NCBI GenBank assembly: GCA_016745035.1
Contig: JADGDE010000012.1
Span: 62,171 to 126,170 of the forward strand
Reading direction: 5' to 3'
DNA from: Thiotrichales bacterium
GTDB lineage: Bacteria; Pseudomonadota; Gammaproteobacteria; Beggiatoales; Beggiatoaceae
DNA length: 64,000 bases
The position numbers and the translations under genes were made by a program. The notes under the pieces are model-generated. The model did not search any database. It had not been told where the DNA came from and was given only the letters and a program-made list of their open reading frames with translations. Within the stretch, counting starts at the first letter, position 1; every line of letters begins with the position of its first letter. This document shows, one piece after another, positions 54,501-64,000 of the stretch.

Positions 54501-57500
54501 CGCAATCAGATCATCGGCTGTACCCAATACGCCATCCTTGCCCGCACCACGGAGATTGACCGTGATTGCCTCTACGCCGGTTTCATTCGCATCTTCAATA
54601 CCATCGGCATTGCTATCAAACCAAACTTTATCACCAATGCGATGGGGTTGAGTTAGCCCAAAATCAGCGCTATCAATCGGTGTTGCGGTTAAATCCAAAT
54701 CATACTGCGCTGGCGTGGTCAGCATTTGATTTGCCTCAGGGGCAATCGTGACTTGATACTGACCGCTACTTAAGTTTTCAAACTGATAATGCCCTTGGGC
54801 ATCCGTCACCGTGCTAGAGAGCACATCATCAGCGCTATTGAGTACGCCATCCTTGCCAGCGGCGCGCAGTGTCACTGTCACCCCTGCAATACCGGATTCG
54901 TTCGCATCTTGCTGTCCGTCGGCATCGCTATCGAGCCAGACAAAGTCGCCAATCGTGCTATTCACCAGCCCAAAATCGAGATCTTGGCGCTGCTCACCAT
55001 TGGCTAAAACAAGTTGAGTATCTTGGTTTTGCGTGCTTAGATTCAACGGTGTTGGCAGGCTGTTGCTATCTAAGTGCAGTTGATAAGTGCCTGCGCTTAA
55101 ACCTGCAAATTGATACTGCCCTTGAGCATCGGTTACGGTGCTAGAGAGCACATCATCGGCGGTATTGAGCACGCCATCGTTGCCAGCATCGCGTAATATA
55201 ACCGTTACCCCAGCAATGCCGGACTCGTTCGCATCTTGCTGCCCGTCGGCATCGCTATCGAGCCAAACAAAATCACCAATAGCTCCAGTGGGCTGCGCTA
55301 AACCAAAATCTATATCAAGCCGTTCGCTATTCGTGGCTAAATCCAGCTCAAACATATTTTTAGCACTGCTAATGCTGACCCCCGAAGGCAGCGTACTGGC
55401 AACCAAACTGACTTGATACGTCCCTGAGGGCAAATTATCAAAACGGTATTGCCCTTGTGCATCCGTTGTTGTGGTTTGCTGGCTATCGTCCGCCGTGCCA
55501 AATACGCCATCAGCACCGGCAAAGTCTAGCTGTACAGCAATATTTTCTGCGCCAGATTCGCCCGCATATTGCAGCCCATCGGCATTGCTATCGAGCCAAA
55601 CCGTATCACCAATTGCAGAAGTAAGCGCCGTTGTTGCGATACCAAAATCAGCATCCAGATATTGCTCGCCCGCGCTCAAATCCAAAGCATGTAAGGCATT
55701 CGTGGTCAGGTTTTGACCTGTCGCCAAATTTTGCGGATCGATACTGATCTGATGCGAGCCTGTGCTTAGCCCATCAAACTGATATAGCCCATTGCTATCG
55801 GTCGTCGTTGTTATTTGGATGTTGTCTGCGCTGGTATTAAAATCGCCATCTGCACCAGCGCCGAGCAAGGTCACATTTAGCCCCGCAACCGCATCTAGTT
55901 CACTGGCATCTTGAACACCATCTTGATTGCTATCAAACCAAACCCGATCACCAATACTGCCAGAGGCGCTGGTATTAAAACCAAAATCACCATCATCGCG
56001 TTGTTGCCCTGCGCTTAAACTCATATCAGTTTTGCCAGCGGTTTGACTTAAGCCTTGTAAAGCGCTGCTATTGGCATCAACCGTGAGCTTAAATTCACCA
56101 GCGGGCAAATGCTCAAACAAATACTTACCGGAGCTATCAGTTGTGGTGCTAAAGACAATATTGTCATCCAGCGTATTAAAGTCATTATCAAAGCCCGCCC
56201 AAGTCAACTCTACAGGCACGCCAGCAATGCCTGATTCGGTGCTATCTTGCAGCCCATCGGCATTCTCATCTAACCAAACCAAATTACCCAAACTGCCTGT
56301 GCCGCGATAACCAAAATCAACCGTATCAATGCTGGTGTCAGCAGGTAATTCCACCCGCAAAGAGCGATGATTGCCCAAGTTGGGCGTGGTCAATTCCATC
56401 GCAAAGGGTAAAGAATTTTCATCCACTTGGACAAAGAAACTGCCAGCAGATAATTTATCAAATTGATATAAACCATTAGCATCAGTTGTTTGCGTTGGTG
56501 TAGATGTGCCAATCAGATTCAATTTCACATTAGGAATCACAGGCTCACCAGCATCTTTAATCCCATCACCATTGGTGTCATACCAAACCAAATCACCGAT
56601 GTCGCTATTGGTGGTCGATTTCGGGGGAGCATAACCAAAATCAGCCAAGGTATAGTTTTGCCCCGCAGTCAAGGTTGTGACATGTATATCACCCCCTGTG
56701 GTCACCTTCATATTAATCGGCGGAATGACCTCAACAATATATTTTCCAGGATTTAGCTCACTAAATTCATACGCCCCGTTAACCGTGCTTGTATCGCCAA
56801 CTTTGGTATCACCGGCATCTAATACACCATCATTATTCTGATCTAAATACAAGTTCACGCTGACACCATCTAAACCGGATTCAGTCGCATCTTTAAACCC
56901 ATTATGGTTAGAATCCAACCAAACCAAATCCCCTATGCGGGTATTTAATTTAAGACCAATATCAATGTCCGTCTCATTATCATTAGCTGCTACCGTAATC
57001 GTATCGGTTTTGCCTGTGCTGCTATCAACATCACTATCAATGGTATCGGCAACGCTATCTTTGCTGGTAAACAACTGACCTGCGGGTTTAATGACCTGAA
57101 TGTAGTAATCCCCTGGAGCAATATTGTTGAAGTTATACAAGCCACCGCCTGAGGTAGTGGTGGTTTTAACTAGACTATCGTCAACGGCTTTGCGTAATTC
57201 AACCGTGACATTATCAACGCCATCTTCGCCTGCGTCTTGTTCGCCATCGCCGTCGCTGTCTTGCCAGACTTTATCGCCGAGGCTGTTGTTGTATTTGAGA
57301 CCGGCATCAACGCTGGTATTGCTGGTATCGCCTGCCATGGTCACAGCAGTGGTTTTGCCCGTGGTGGTATCGACATCGCTATCTTTGCTGTCATCGGCAA
57401 TGTTGTCTTTACTGGTGAAGCTGGTGTCAGCGGGTTTAGTGACGCGTACCACGTAGTCTGCGGGTTTGAGGTTGGTGAAACTGTAATCACCATCGCCTGA

Positions 57501-60500
57501 GGTGGTGTCGGTTTTGATGACTGTTGTGCCGGTGCTGTCCATCAATTCGACGGTTACGCCGTTGAGTCCGACCTCAGAAGCACCTTGTTCGCCATCACCG
57601 TCGGCATCGTACCAAACTTTATCGCCAAGGCTGTTGGCATAGGTCAAGCCGGCATCAATATCGCTGCGTAGTTGTCCGGCAGTTAGGGTCACGGCTGCCG
57701 TGCGGCTAGTGGCGTTATCAAAGTCGCTGTCTTTGTCGGTATCAGCGCCTGCACCTTGGGTAGTGAGGCTTGCACCGGTGGGCTTGGTGACTTCGACGAT
57801 GTAATCACCGGCTGCCAAGCCTTCAAATTGGTATTCGCCGTTGACATCGGTGACTTGGGTATCTTTTAAGGTCGTGCCTAAGCTGTCATAGAGTTTGACC
57901 GTGACACCTTGAATCGGTAATTCGCCGCCATCTTGGATGCCGTCGGCATTGGCATCGTGCCAAACCAAGTTACTGATACCGGCGTATTTTATCCCGGCAT
58001 CAATGCTGTTATCAGTCGTGCCTGCTGCTACCGTTATCGCTGCGGTTTTACCTGTCGTGGTGTCAACATCGCTATCTTTGGCATCATCGCTACCGGCATT
58101 TTGGGGGCTGATAAGCGTGCCTGTGGGCGCAGTCACTTGAACGATGTAATCACCCGGTTTGAGGTTGGTGAAGCTGTATAAGCCATTGCTATCAGTGTTA
58201 GTTGTGGCGATTTCAGTTGTGCCGTTACTGGCAAGCAGTTTCACCGTGACGTTTTCAATCCCGTCTTCGCCCGGGTCTTGAATCCCGTCTTGATTCAGGT
58301 CTTGCCAAATCAAGTTGCCAAGGCTGTTGTCGTATTTGAGGCCAGCATCGAGGTTGGTGATGGTATCGCCATCGTTGACACTGAAGGCAGCGGTTTCGCC
58401 GCTGGTGGTATTAGCATCGCTGTCTTTGGCATCATCAGCAATGTTGTCTTGTGTGGTGAAACTGGTGTCCGTGGGTTTAACAAACTTGAGGCGATAGGTA
58501 TCGGCGGGGACATTATCAAATTGATATAAGCCGCCGCTTGCGGTGATTTCGGTCGCAACCACACTGTTATCACTGTTTTTAAGCAGTTGGACAGTCACCC
58601 CATCAATGCCTTCTTCAGTACCATCTTGTTCGCCATCCCCATCTGCGTCATACCAAACTTTGTCGCCGATTTGGGTGTCAAACAATAGCCCGGCATCGTA
58701 GTCGTTGCTGCTGGTATTCGCCGCTACGGTGATGGTGTCGGTTTTGCCGGAAGTGCTATCGACATCGCTGTCAATGGTATCGGCAACACTGTCTTTGCTG
58801 GTAAAGGTATTGCCTGTCGGGGCGGTGACTTGGATGTAGTAGTCCCCAGGCGCAATATTGCTGAAGTTGTATAAGCCCCCACCTGCGGTGGTGGTGGTTT
58901 TAACCAAGCTATTATCATCGGCTTTACGCAACTCGACTTTGACATTATCAACGCCCGCTTCACTGCCGTCTTGTTCACCATCACCATCGGTGTCTTGCCA
59001 GACTTTGTCGCCGAGACTGTTATTGTATTTGAGACCGGCATCAACACTGCTGTCGGTGGTATCACCTGCCATGGTCACGGCAGCGGTTTTGCCCGTGCTG
59101 GTATCGACATCGCTGTCTTTGCTGTCATCGGCAATGTTGTCTTTGCTGGTGAAGCTGGTGTCGGCGGGTTTAGTTATCCGTACCACGTAGTCTGCGGGTT
59201 TGAGGTTGGTGAAGCTGTAATCACCATCGCCTGAGGTGGTGTCGGTTTTGATGACGGTGGTGCCAGTGCTGTCCATCAAATCAACAGTCACGCCGTTAAG
59301 TCCTACCTCAGAAGCATTTTGTTCGCCATCACCGTCGGCATCGTACCAAACTTTGTCGCCAAGGCTGTTGGCGTAGGTCAAGCCCGCATCTATGTCGGTG
59401 CGTAGTTGTCCGGCGGTTAGGGTCACGGCTGCCGTGCGGCTAGTGGCGTTATCAAAGTCGCTGTCTTTGCTGCTATCAGCGCCTGCACCTTGAGTGGTGA
59501 GGCTAGCGCCTGTGGGCTTAATGATTTCGACAATGTAATCACCGGCTGCCAAGCCTTCAAATTGGTATTCGCCGTTGACATCGGTGACTTGGGTATCTTT
59601 TAAGGTTGTGCCTAAGCTGTCATAGAGTTTGACCGTTACGCCTTGAATCGGTAGTTCACCCGCATCTTGAATCCCATCAGCATTGGCATCGTGCCAAACC
59701 AAGTTGCTAATCCCTGCGTATTTTATCCCGGCATCAATGCTGTCATCTGTGGTGCCTGCTGCTACCGTTATTGCGGCGGTTTTACCTGTCGTGGTGTCAA
59801 CATCGCTGTCTTTGGCATCATCGCTACCGGCATTTTGGGGGCTGATAAGCGTGCCTGTGGGCGCAGTGACTTGAACGATGTAATCACCCGGTTTGAGGTT
59901 GGTGAAGCTGTACAAGCCATCGCTATCGGTGTTAGTTGTGGCGATTTCAGTTGTGCCGTTACTGGCAAGTAGTTTCACCGTGACGTTTTCAATCCCGTCT
60001 TCGCCCGTATCTTGGATGCCATCTTGATTCAGGTCTTCCCAGACTAAGTTACCAAGGCTGTTGTCGTATTTGAGGCCAGCATCGAGGTGAGTAATGGTAT
60101 CGCCATCACTGACGCTGAAGGCAGCGGTTTCGCCGCTGGTGGTATTAGCATCGCTGTCTTTTGCATCATCAGCAATGTTGTCTTGTGTGGTGAAACTGGT
60201 GTCCGTGGGTTTGACGAACTTGAGGCGATAGGTATCGGCTGGGACATTATCAAATTGATAACTGCCATCATTAGCAGTCGTCGTGGTCGCAACCACGCTA
60301 CCATCGCTGTTTTTAAGCAGTTGTACCGTAACATCTTTAATGCCCTCTTCAGTGGCATCTTGTTCGCCATCACCATCAGCGTCATACCAAATTTTGTCGC
60401 CGATTTGGGTGTCAAACAATAGACCGGCATCATAGTCGTTGCTGCTGGTATTCGCCGCTACGGTGATGGTGTCGGTTTTGCCGGAAGTGCTATCGACATC

Positions 60501-63500
60501 GCTGTCAGCCGTTTCGGCAATCGTTGCCGCATCTTTAGTCGTAAAGGTATTGCCTGTCGGGGCGGTGACTTGGATGTAGTAGTCACCGGGCGCAATATTG
60601 CTGAAGTTGTATAAGCCCCCACCTGCGGTGGTTGTGGTTTTAACCAAGCTATTATCAGAGTCTTTGCGTAATTCAACCACAACACCATTAACGTCATCTT
60701 CGCCTGCGTCTTGTTCGCCATCGCCGTCGCTGTCTTGCCAGACTTTATCGCCGAGGCTGTTGTTATACAAGAAGCCTGCATCTTGAGTGGTTAAATCACC
60801 CCCGCCATTGAGGGTAAAGAAACCTGTCAGACCATTATTATTAATATCGCTGTCCGTGGCATCATTACCGCCCGCATCTTGATTAGGACTGGGTAAATAG
60901 TCGCTATTTTCAAATTGCAGAAAATATTTGCCGGGGGCAAGCTGGTCAAATTGGTAGTAACCGGGGTTGCTGCTGCCATCATCTGCCGTGGTTGTGGTTT
61001 TCACCAAGGTATCTGTTGTGGTGTCAATGCTGCCATCGCCATTGTCTTTGTAGATTTTGACAGTGATACCATTGAGCCCCTTATCAGCGGCTTCATTTTG
61101 AACCCCATCTTCATTACTATCTAGCCAAGCGTAATTACCTACGCTTGCCGTTTCGATGACTTCGGCATCAACAGTGGCTTTGGTTGTGGTGCTGCCGTTG
61201 TTGTAGCTTGCTGTATTGGCAAATTTAGGCTCGTAAGATAAGGCGTTTAAGTTGTAGAGTTTGGCAACCTCTGCTTGGGTGAGTTCTTTGCCCTCGTAAA
61301 TGCGGACATCATCAATATCACCTGTGAAATGAAACTCCGTACCTGTGCCAGCATTATCACTACGAGCGCCAAGTAACAAATCATAAGTGGTGGTTACAGC
61401 ACCAACCGTTTCAGTGTCTTGCTCAATAAGATCATTACCATCATCGAGATATAAAGCGGCATTAGTGCCATTATTGACTAAAGTTGCCATGTGCCATGTG
61501 CCATCATTAATCGCACTGCCCACACCGCCTACTTGTTCACCGCCAATTTTACCAATGAGCACACCGCCGTTGACATACATTTGCATTTCACGATTAGTTG
61601 GACTATCTTTCCCAGCTTTCGCTATCAATGTCCCGTTACTGGTGGTCTTAAACCATAAGGAAATACTAAAGGTGTCGTCTTTGTCGATTTGAATATCGCC
61701 ATTGCTACCGAGTTTGACGTATTCAGAGCCATCAAAACTTAAAGCGCCGTCAATTTTACCTGCACCCAGCCAACTGGCATTATCCATATTGCCATCGGTG
61801 GTAATATCAATATCGCGCTGTGTACCTGTGCCCTCATCATTGGCTGTATTGGTTCCACTACTTTCATCCAGTTTCCAGTAGTGTTGAGGATCAGCCGTTG
61901 CACTACTCACCGTCGCGACAATATCAATTTGTATTTGCCGATTAGCATCCGTGTTATCGCTACCTGAGCTGACATTACCGAAATCAAAGCTATAGCTATC
62001 ATTGCCTCCATCATTATCTGTATCGCTGATCGTCGGGCTGGGATTGGTATTAGCAACGCTTAAATCACTGCCAATAGTGATGCTATGAGATTGATAAGTC
62101 AGGCTCACCGCTTCATGTGGCAATAGGTCGCCAAGCGTTACTTGTTCAGCAGGCGAATTTTTCGGCACATCAAGAGTGATGCGATAGGTAATCTCATCTC
62201 CTACGCCAACATCTTGAATCGCCGTATCATATGCATCTGTGCCCATACTAAGGTTATTAACCGAAACAATGCTTTTGCTGACGCTAGGTGCTGGGGTTGG
62301 CATCGTGTAGGTCGGAGCAGAGTCGCTGTCTTTGTAATCATTCACAGCTCCTGCATTATGGCTCGTATCACCTGTGCGCTCACCATCGGCATCGCCTGTG
62401 TTACCGGGAGTGGAAGATTCGGTGGCATTGCTGGCTGTGCCTTGATCGCCGGCTAGACTGGTATAAGTAACCGTTGCCGTGTTGTCAATTGTTGTCCCCA
62501 CCGCACCACTCATGTCGGCGGTGATGCTAAAAGTGATACTGGCATTTGCACCAAGGCTTTCAATGTCGATAACGACTTTTTCTGTGCCCAAATTGGTATT
62601 AGTCAAACTCACCGTGCCAACATCGCCTGTACTGCCGATTTGTTGAATATCACTGATATTATCAATATCTAAATTAGCCGCTTGAAGTTGGTCTGTGATT
62701 TGGAGATTATAGGTTTCCATATCACCACTATTTGTCACTGTGATTTGGTAGGTGATCTGGGTATCAGCACTGCTAGGTGGATTAGGAATGCTGGTATCAA
62801 TATTGATAACAGGCTCAATCACGCTGACTTCAACAGGATTAGAATTAGCATCGCTAATTGCGACCTCATCAACACTGACACTAAAACTATTTTCTAAAAT
62901 CGTGCCTTGTTGATTACCTACTTCATTAAGCACAAGAGCGTTGAACTCAATAACCGCATATTCAGCGCTGGTTTTATCGGTGGTATTTTGTAAGTCACCG
63001 AGCTTAAAATAGATGTCTGTGCCTGAAGTATAGGTATCCACATCACTGCTGGGGTCACTGGAGACATTGTCATCCAAGCCTGCGGCACTAAAATCAAAAG
63101 TGGTGGCACGGTAAGGCGAAACACCCGTTGCCTCAGCTCCAGCTAAATCAGCATCGACCACGGTTAAATTATTATCATTATCAATAAAAGACACGCGGGC
63201 AGAGTCTTCTATAAATTGCAGTCCATCAGGCAAATTGTCGTGGATAACCAGATTAGTAACATCATTCTCGGGTAATTGCACCTGTAAGCGATAACGGACG
63301 ATTTCACCAATGGCAACCTCATAAGCGTTAGTGAAGGTCTCTGAGGTGGCAATAATGCCTTTTTCGGCAATGAGTTCGGCGGCGATGACGGTGACATCTT
63401 CATCATCGACCACATCACTGCCATCGGTTGGCGTGCCCGGATCCATCGGGGTTTGCCCATAGTCAAAAATTTTGTCGGTATCATTGCTATCAACCCAAGC

Positions 63501-64000
63501 ATCATTTTGATACACCCCAGAGGCGATATTGGCATCGGAGGTAGCATCAAAAGTTAGGACGCGGGTGGTATTAGCGGCGATGTCCGCACCACCTAAAAGC
63601 GCTGATGACCAAGTTAGGTTTTGTCCTGAAATACTCGGATCAGCAATGGCAACGCCATCGAGTTTGGCAGAACCCGCTTTATAGCTAAAACCAACAGCCA
63701 AGGTATCGCCCACAGAAATATTATTCATGGTATTGGCGCTATCATTATTCACTAGCGTAATAATGTAACTGGCATCTTCACCGGCCAAAATGGTTTTGGT
63801 GCTGGCATCCACGTCTTTGTCGATGGTTAAAGGCGAGAGATAGACATAGGCATCATCTTCAGCGGTGAAAATTTGCGGATCTGCGCCACCAGGGCCGTCA
63901 GGGTCACGCGTGCCTGAGACCATCGAATCATTTTGGTTATAACCCGCTTGAATATCAGCAGGATTTGACGGTGTTTCGGCGGTAAAATCAATAATGATGT
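51567..64000 (-). CDS. Giant surface protein with DUF11, LamG and 25 SdrD/B-type repeats (5' end outside window)
   Basis: The frame stays open to the right window edge: codons upstream of the ATG at 63923 read IIDFTAETPSNPADIQAGYN and onward. So the start lies outside and at least 4,140 codons are present. In protein order: DUF11/isopeptide-like domains (about 61900-64000), one LamG/concanavalin-like domain (about 61240-61890), and 25 SdrD/B-type repeats (about 52730-61150). Each SdrD/B repeat has a 'DxDxDGxQD' calcium-type loop; the last eleven or so have a second loop ('DGVLxTADD'). Then a DUF11 domain (about 52340-52690), an acidic 'GQTPD' linker (about 52190-52310) and a C-terminal Big-like region. 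Likely an exported adhesin or sheath component. No LPXTG motif is seen at the C-terminus; the secretion route is unknown. Confidence 0.92.
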   Translation of the reverse strand, partial: IIIDFTAETPSNPADIQAGYNQNDSMVSGTRDPDGPGGADPQIFTAEDDAYVYLSPLTIDKDVDASTKTILAGEDASYIITLVNNDSANTMNNISVGDTLAVGFSYKAGSAKLDGVAIADPSISGQNLTWSSALLGGADIAANTTRVLTFDATSDANIASGVYQNDAWVDSNDTDKIFDYGQTPMDPGTPTDGSDVVDDEDVTVIAAELIAEKGIIATSETFTNAYEVAIGEIVRYRLQVQLPENDVTNLVIHDNLPDGLQFIEDSARVSFIDNDNNLTVVDADLAGAEATGVSPYRATTFDFSAAGLDDNVSSDPSSDVDTYTSGTDIYFKLGDLQNTTDKTSAEYAVIEFNALVLNEVGNQQGTILENSFSVSVDEVAISDANSNPVEVSVIEPVINIDTSIPNPPSSADTQITYQITVTNSGDMETYNLQITDQLQAANLDIDNISDIQQIGSTGDVGTVSLTNTNLGTEKVVIDIESLGANASITFSITADMSGAVGTTIDNTATVTYTSLAGDQGTASNATESSTPGNTGDADGERTGDTSHNAGAVNDYKDSDSAPTYTMPTPAPSVSKSIVSVNNLSMGTDAYDTAIQDVGVGDEITYRITLDVPKNSPAEQVTLGDLLPHEAVSLTYQSHSITIGSDLSVANTNPSPTISDTDNDGGNDSYSFDFGNVSSGSDNTDANRQIQIDIVATVSSATADPQHYWKLDESSGTNTANDEGTGTQRDIDITTDGNMDNASWLGAGKIDGALSFDGSEYVKLGSNGDIQIDKDDTFSISLWFKTTSNGTLIAKAGKDSPTNREMQMYVNGGVLIGKIGGEQVGGVGSAINDGTWHMATLVNNGTNAALYLDDGNDLIEQDTETVGAVTTTYDLLLGARSDNAGTGTEFHFTGDIDDVRIYEGKELTQAEVAKLYNLNALSYEPKFANTASYNNGSTTTKATVDAEVIETASVGNYAWLDSNEDGVQNEAADKGLNGITVKIYKDNGDGSIDTTTDTLVKTTTTADDGSSNPGYYQFDQLAPGKYFLQFENSDYLPSPNQDAGGNDATDSDINNNGLTGFFTLNGGGDLTTQDAGFLYNNSLGDKVWQDSDGDGEQDAGEDDVNGVVVELRKDSDNSLVKTTTTAGGGLYNFSNIAPGDYYIQVTAPTGNTFTTKDAATIAETADSDVDSTSGKTDTITVAANTSSNDYDAGLLFDTQIGDKIWYDADGDGEQDATEEGIKDVTVQLLKNSDGSVVATTTTANDGSYQFDNVPADTYRLKFVKPTDTSFTTQDNIADDAKDSDANTTSGETAAFSVSDGDTITHLDAGLKYDNSLGNLVWEDLNQDGIQDTGEDGIENVTVKLLASNGTTEIATTNTDSDGLYSFTNLKPGDYIVQVTAPTGTLISPQNAGSDDAKDSDVDTTTGKTAAITVAAGTTDDSIDAGIKYAGISNLVWHDANADGIQDAGELPIQGVTVKLYDSLGTTLKDTQVTDVNGEYQFEGLAAGDYIVEIIKPTGASLTTQGAGADSSKDSDFDNATSRTAAVTLTAGQLRTDIDAGLTYANSLGDKVWYDADGDGEQNASEVGLNGVTVDLMDSTGTTVIKTDTTSGDGDYSFTNLKPADYVVRITKPADTSFTSKDNIADDSKDSDVDTSTGKTAAVTMAGDTTDSSVDAGLKYNNSLGDKVWQDTDGDGEQDGSEAGVDNVKVELRKADDNSLVKTTTTAGGGLYNFSNIAPGDYYIQVTAPTGNTFTSKDSVADTIDSDVDSTSGKTDTITVAANTSSNDYDAGLLFDTQIGDKVWYDADGDGEQDGTEEGIDGVTVQLLKNSDNSVVATEITASGGLYQFDNVPADTYRLKFVKPTDTSFTTQDNIADDAKDSDANTTSGETAAFSVNDGDTITNLDAGLKYDNSLGNLIWQDLNQDGIQDPGEDGIENVTVKLLASNGTTEIATTNTDSNGLYSFTNLKPGDYIVQVTAPTGTLISPQNAGSDDAKDSDVDTTTGKTAAITVAAGTTDNSIDAGIKYAGISNLVWHDANADGIQDGGELPIQGVTVKLYDSLGTTLKDTQVTDVNGEYQFEGLAAGDYIVEVTKPTGASLTTQGAGADTDKDSDFDNATSRTAAVTLTAGQLRSDIDAGLTYANSLGDKVWYDADGDGEQGASEVGLNGVTVELMDSTGTTVIKTDTTSGDGDYSFTNLKPADYVVRVTKPADTSFTSKDNIADDSKDSDVDTTTGKTTAVTMAGDTSNTSVDAGLKYNNSLGDKVWQDSDGDGEQDAGEDGVDNVTVELRKAVDDSLVKTTTTSGGGLYNFNNIAPGDYYIQVIKPAGQLFTSKDSVADTIDSDVDSSTGKTDTITVAANDNETDIDIGLKLNTRIGDLVWLDSNHNGFKDATESGLDGVSVNLYLDQNNDGVLDAGDTKVGDTSTVNGAYEFSELNPGKYIVEVIPPINMKVTTGGDIHVTTLTAGQNYTLADFGYAPPKSTTNSDIGDLVWYDTNGDGIKDAGEPVIPNVKLNLIGTSTPTQTTDANGLYQFDKLSAGSFFVQVDENSLPFAMELTTPNLGNHRSLRVELPADTSIDTVDFGYRGTGSLGNLVWLDENADGLQDSTESGIAGVPVELTWAGFDNDFNTLDDNIVFSTTTDSSGKYLFEHLPAGEFKLTVDANSSALQGLSQTAGKTDMSLSAGQQRDDGDFGFNTSASGSIGDRVWFDSNQDGVQDASELDAVAGLNVTLLGAGADGDFNTSADNIQITTTTDSNGLYQFDGLSTGSHQISIDPQNLATGQNLTTNALHALDLSAGEQYLDADFGIATTALTSAIGDTVWLDSNADGLQYAGESGAENIAVQLDFAGADGVFGTADDSQQTTTTDAQGQYRFDNLPSGTYQVSLVASTLPSGVSISSAKNMFELDLATNSERLDIDFGLAQPTGAIGDFVWLDSDADGQQDANESGIAGVTVILRDAGNDGVLNTADDVLSSTVTDAQGQYQFAGLSAGTYQLHLDSNSLPTPLNLSTQNQDTQLVLANGEQRQDLDFGLVNSTIGDFVWLDSDADGQQDANESGIAGVTVTLRAAGKDGVLNSADDVLSSTVTDAQGHYQFENLSSGQYQVTIAPEANQMLTTPAQYDLDLTATPIDSADFGLTQPHRIGDKVWFDSNADGIEDANETGVEAITVNLRGAGKDGVLGTADDLIASTKTDSNGVYQFAQLPASDYIVYLSSMANQDFSTPQQFNLTLAEGKDRLDADFGLIDAGSIGDRVWLDSDADGQQDDDEQGVAGVKVNLQAAGADGILDTADDVFKETTTDSLGLYRFEHLSPDNYRVTIDTTETLSTADNIVTQLGMGEDYNKADFGLLPALGSIGDHVWFDSNGNGLQEAGEQGAAGVSVNLRAAGSDGVLGTDDDVLQQTQTDSKGQYRFDALPEGLYSVEIDTQQSLTTPEKQTLNLQAGESNLDMDFGLSSLSSIGDRVWFDSDADGVQDADEQGQAGVLVQLRYAGSDGILGSSDDVSEQMRTDAQGLYQFNDLIAGKYQVSVVSDLLITTASEQIINLQSDERLDNIDFGLSATQGQIGDLVWFDADGDGVQDSDELGISDVTVTLSSAGDDGIEGTADDIQKITVTDSQGHYRFDNLPEADYRIQIDSDSIPPSLQANTTELSLHLGSNEQNHEMDFALESLSSQGRIGDLVWKDDNLDGLQNEDNLGSHGIRLTLTEAGEDGLFDTDDDVIQTTETDNQGRYEFVRLTQGEYRLDLDSDTLPEGYQLQSDKQQQFNLGKDEVRDDFDFRLTPESIEPKPELEPTGKPDYQVSKDDGVDKVRPGQQLTYQISVSNHGQASGHDVRVIDKFPADILEIISVSDGGVVNGERITWTLDSLAVNQSKILIVKAEVKADANADSFSNLVSVTDKQGNDSRLEDNTDADDNRIIPVADDEGDQDTDGETEGQTPDTGEQTPDDEGQTPDGEGQTPEGEIPPSNISGINITPEIERIDSRFVFNTVEQDRGFVSSTDLKKAKNEQYGFYWPNGDIQFDLPPLPISPVFSGSVAPGTTMTVIMFDDHGSEVGTQTVMADTGGNWLASFPNTILWKAPHSIQIKQQVALYNQDEMSVYDMRTYFTPAITSQLFVSTPVSVQTVMAHSPIKMIQALHRAFEKPLALNWDDFSSYQFQASSSTTTQSSM
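57124..60790 (-). repeat. Five-domain super-repeat inside the giant gene
   Basis: Equivalent points recur at 57124, 58858 and 60598, so the period is 1734-1740 bases (578-580 codons, five SdrD/B domains). The two complete blocks are nearly identical at DNA level over long stretches and a third block has begun on the low-coordinate side. This indicates recent tandem duplication or gene conversion. Confidence 0.85.

Noticed and set aside
57124-60786. Several plus-strand frames of 60-110 codons opposite the giant gene
   Set aside because: They repeat with the same period as the minus-strand repeats and mirror their codons; shadows of the real gene.

Overview
The window looks like a chromosome segment of a gammaproteobacterium of moderate GC content. 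Evidence for this is the lipopolysaccharide gene set (kdsC, hldD, waaA), TonB with a TonB-dependent receptor, the yciB-yciI-bolA-ppiC neighbourhood, erpA and hemA. The very large surface protein, the many dispersed palindromic and MITE-like repeats and an effector-associated-domain-like small protein recall large sulfur-oxidising Thiotrichales/Beggiatoa-like genomes. That genus-level hint is inference only. No rRNA or tRNA gene, CRISPR array or complete insertion sequence was recognised.

Layout. 1-1200: tandem array of ~290-bp palindrome-rich repeats. 1166-5232: type I restriction-modification hsdM-hsdS (minus strand), with no hsdR visible. 5233-8066: MITE, then an aldehyde dehydrogenase/DUF779 pair and a small helical protein. 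8090-10032: a two-gene ATPase + HNH nuclease locus matching the Septu (PtuA/PtuB) anti-phage system. 10214-11134: outer-membrane channel-like protein. 11548-18144: compact minus-strand cluster yciB, (p)ppGpp-hydrolase-like HD protein, yciI, bolA, ppiC-like, dapE, hemA, tonB, kdsC, with several overlaps. 18576-23050: small unknown protein and a giant two-domain glycosyltransferase. 23209-27321: tsaE, a DedA-PAP2-LssY-like membrane protein whose PAP2 motifs are degenerate, a lytic transglycosylase and hldD.

27622-32159: tight three-gene plus-strand operon in which an alanine dehydrogenase/lysine-ketoglutarate-reductase-like enzyme and a Lys9-type saccharopine dehydrogenase flank a P-type ATPase without the usual metal-site cysteines. 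This is the best candidate in the window for an undescribed system. 32193-35607: zinc alcohol dehydrogenase, erpA, a DUF1624 membrane protein and waaA. 36089-46571: TonB-dependent receptor, a DUF115 protein, a 1339-residue MscS-type channel with a huge coiled-coil N-terminus, two unknown cytosolic proteins and an orphan GspF/PilC-like membrane protein. 46586-51493 (minus): YfiR-like protein, then a run of bfd-like ferredoxin, ybaN-like, a second cysteine-less P-type ATPase, a deaminase and an unknown protein.

51567-64000 (minus): one reading frame of more than 4,140 codons encoding a surface protein with DUF11-like domains, one LamG-like domain and 25 SdrD/B-type repeats. It is cut by the right window edge. 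A recurrent theme is that palindromic repeats sit exactly at gene ends and in convergent gaps, and sometimes supply the stop codon (hsdS, the small helical protein, the HNH gene, the glycosyltransferase/tsaE pair).
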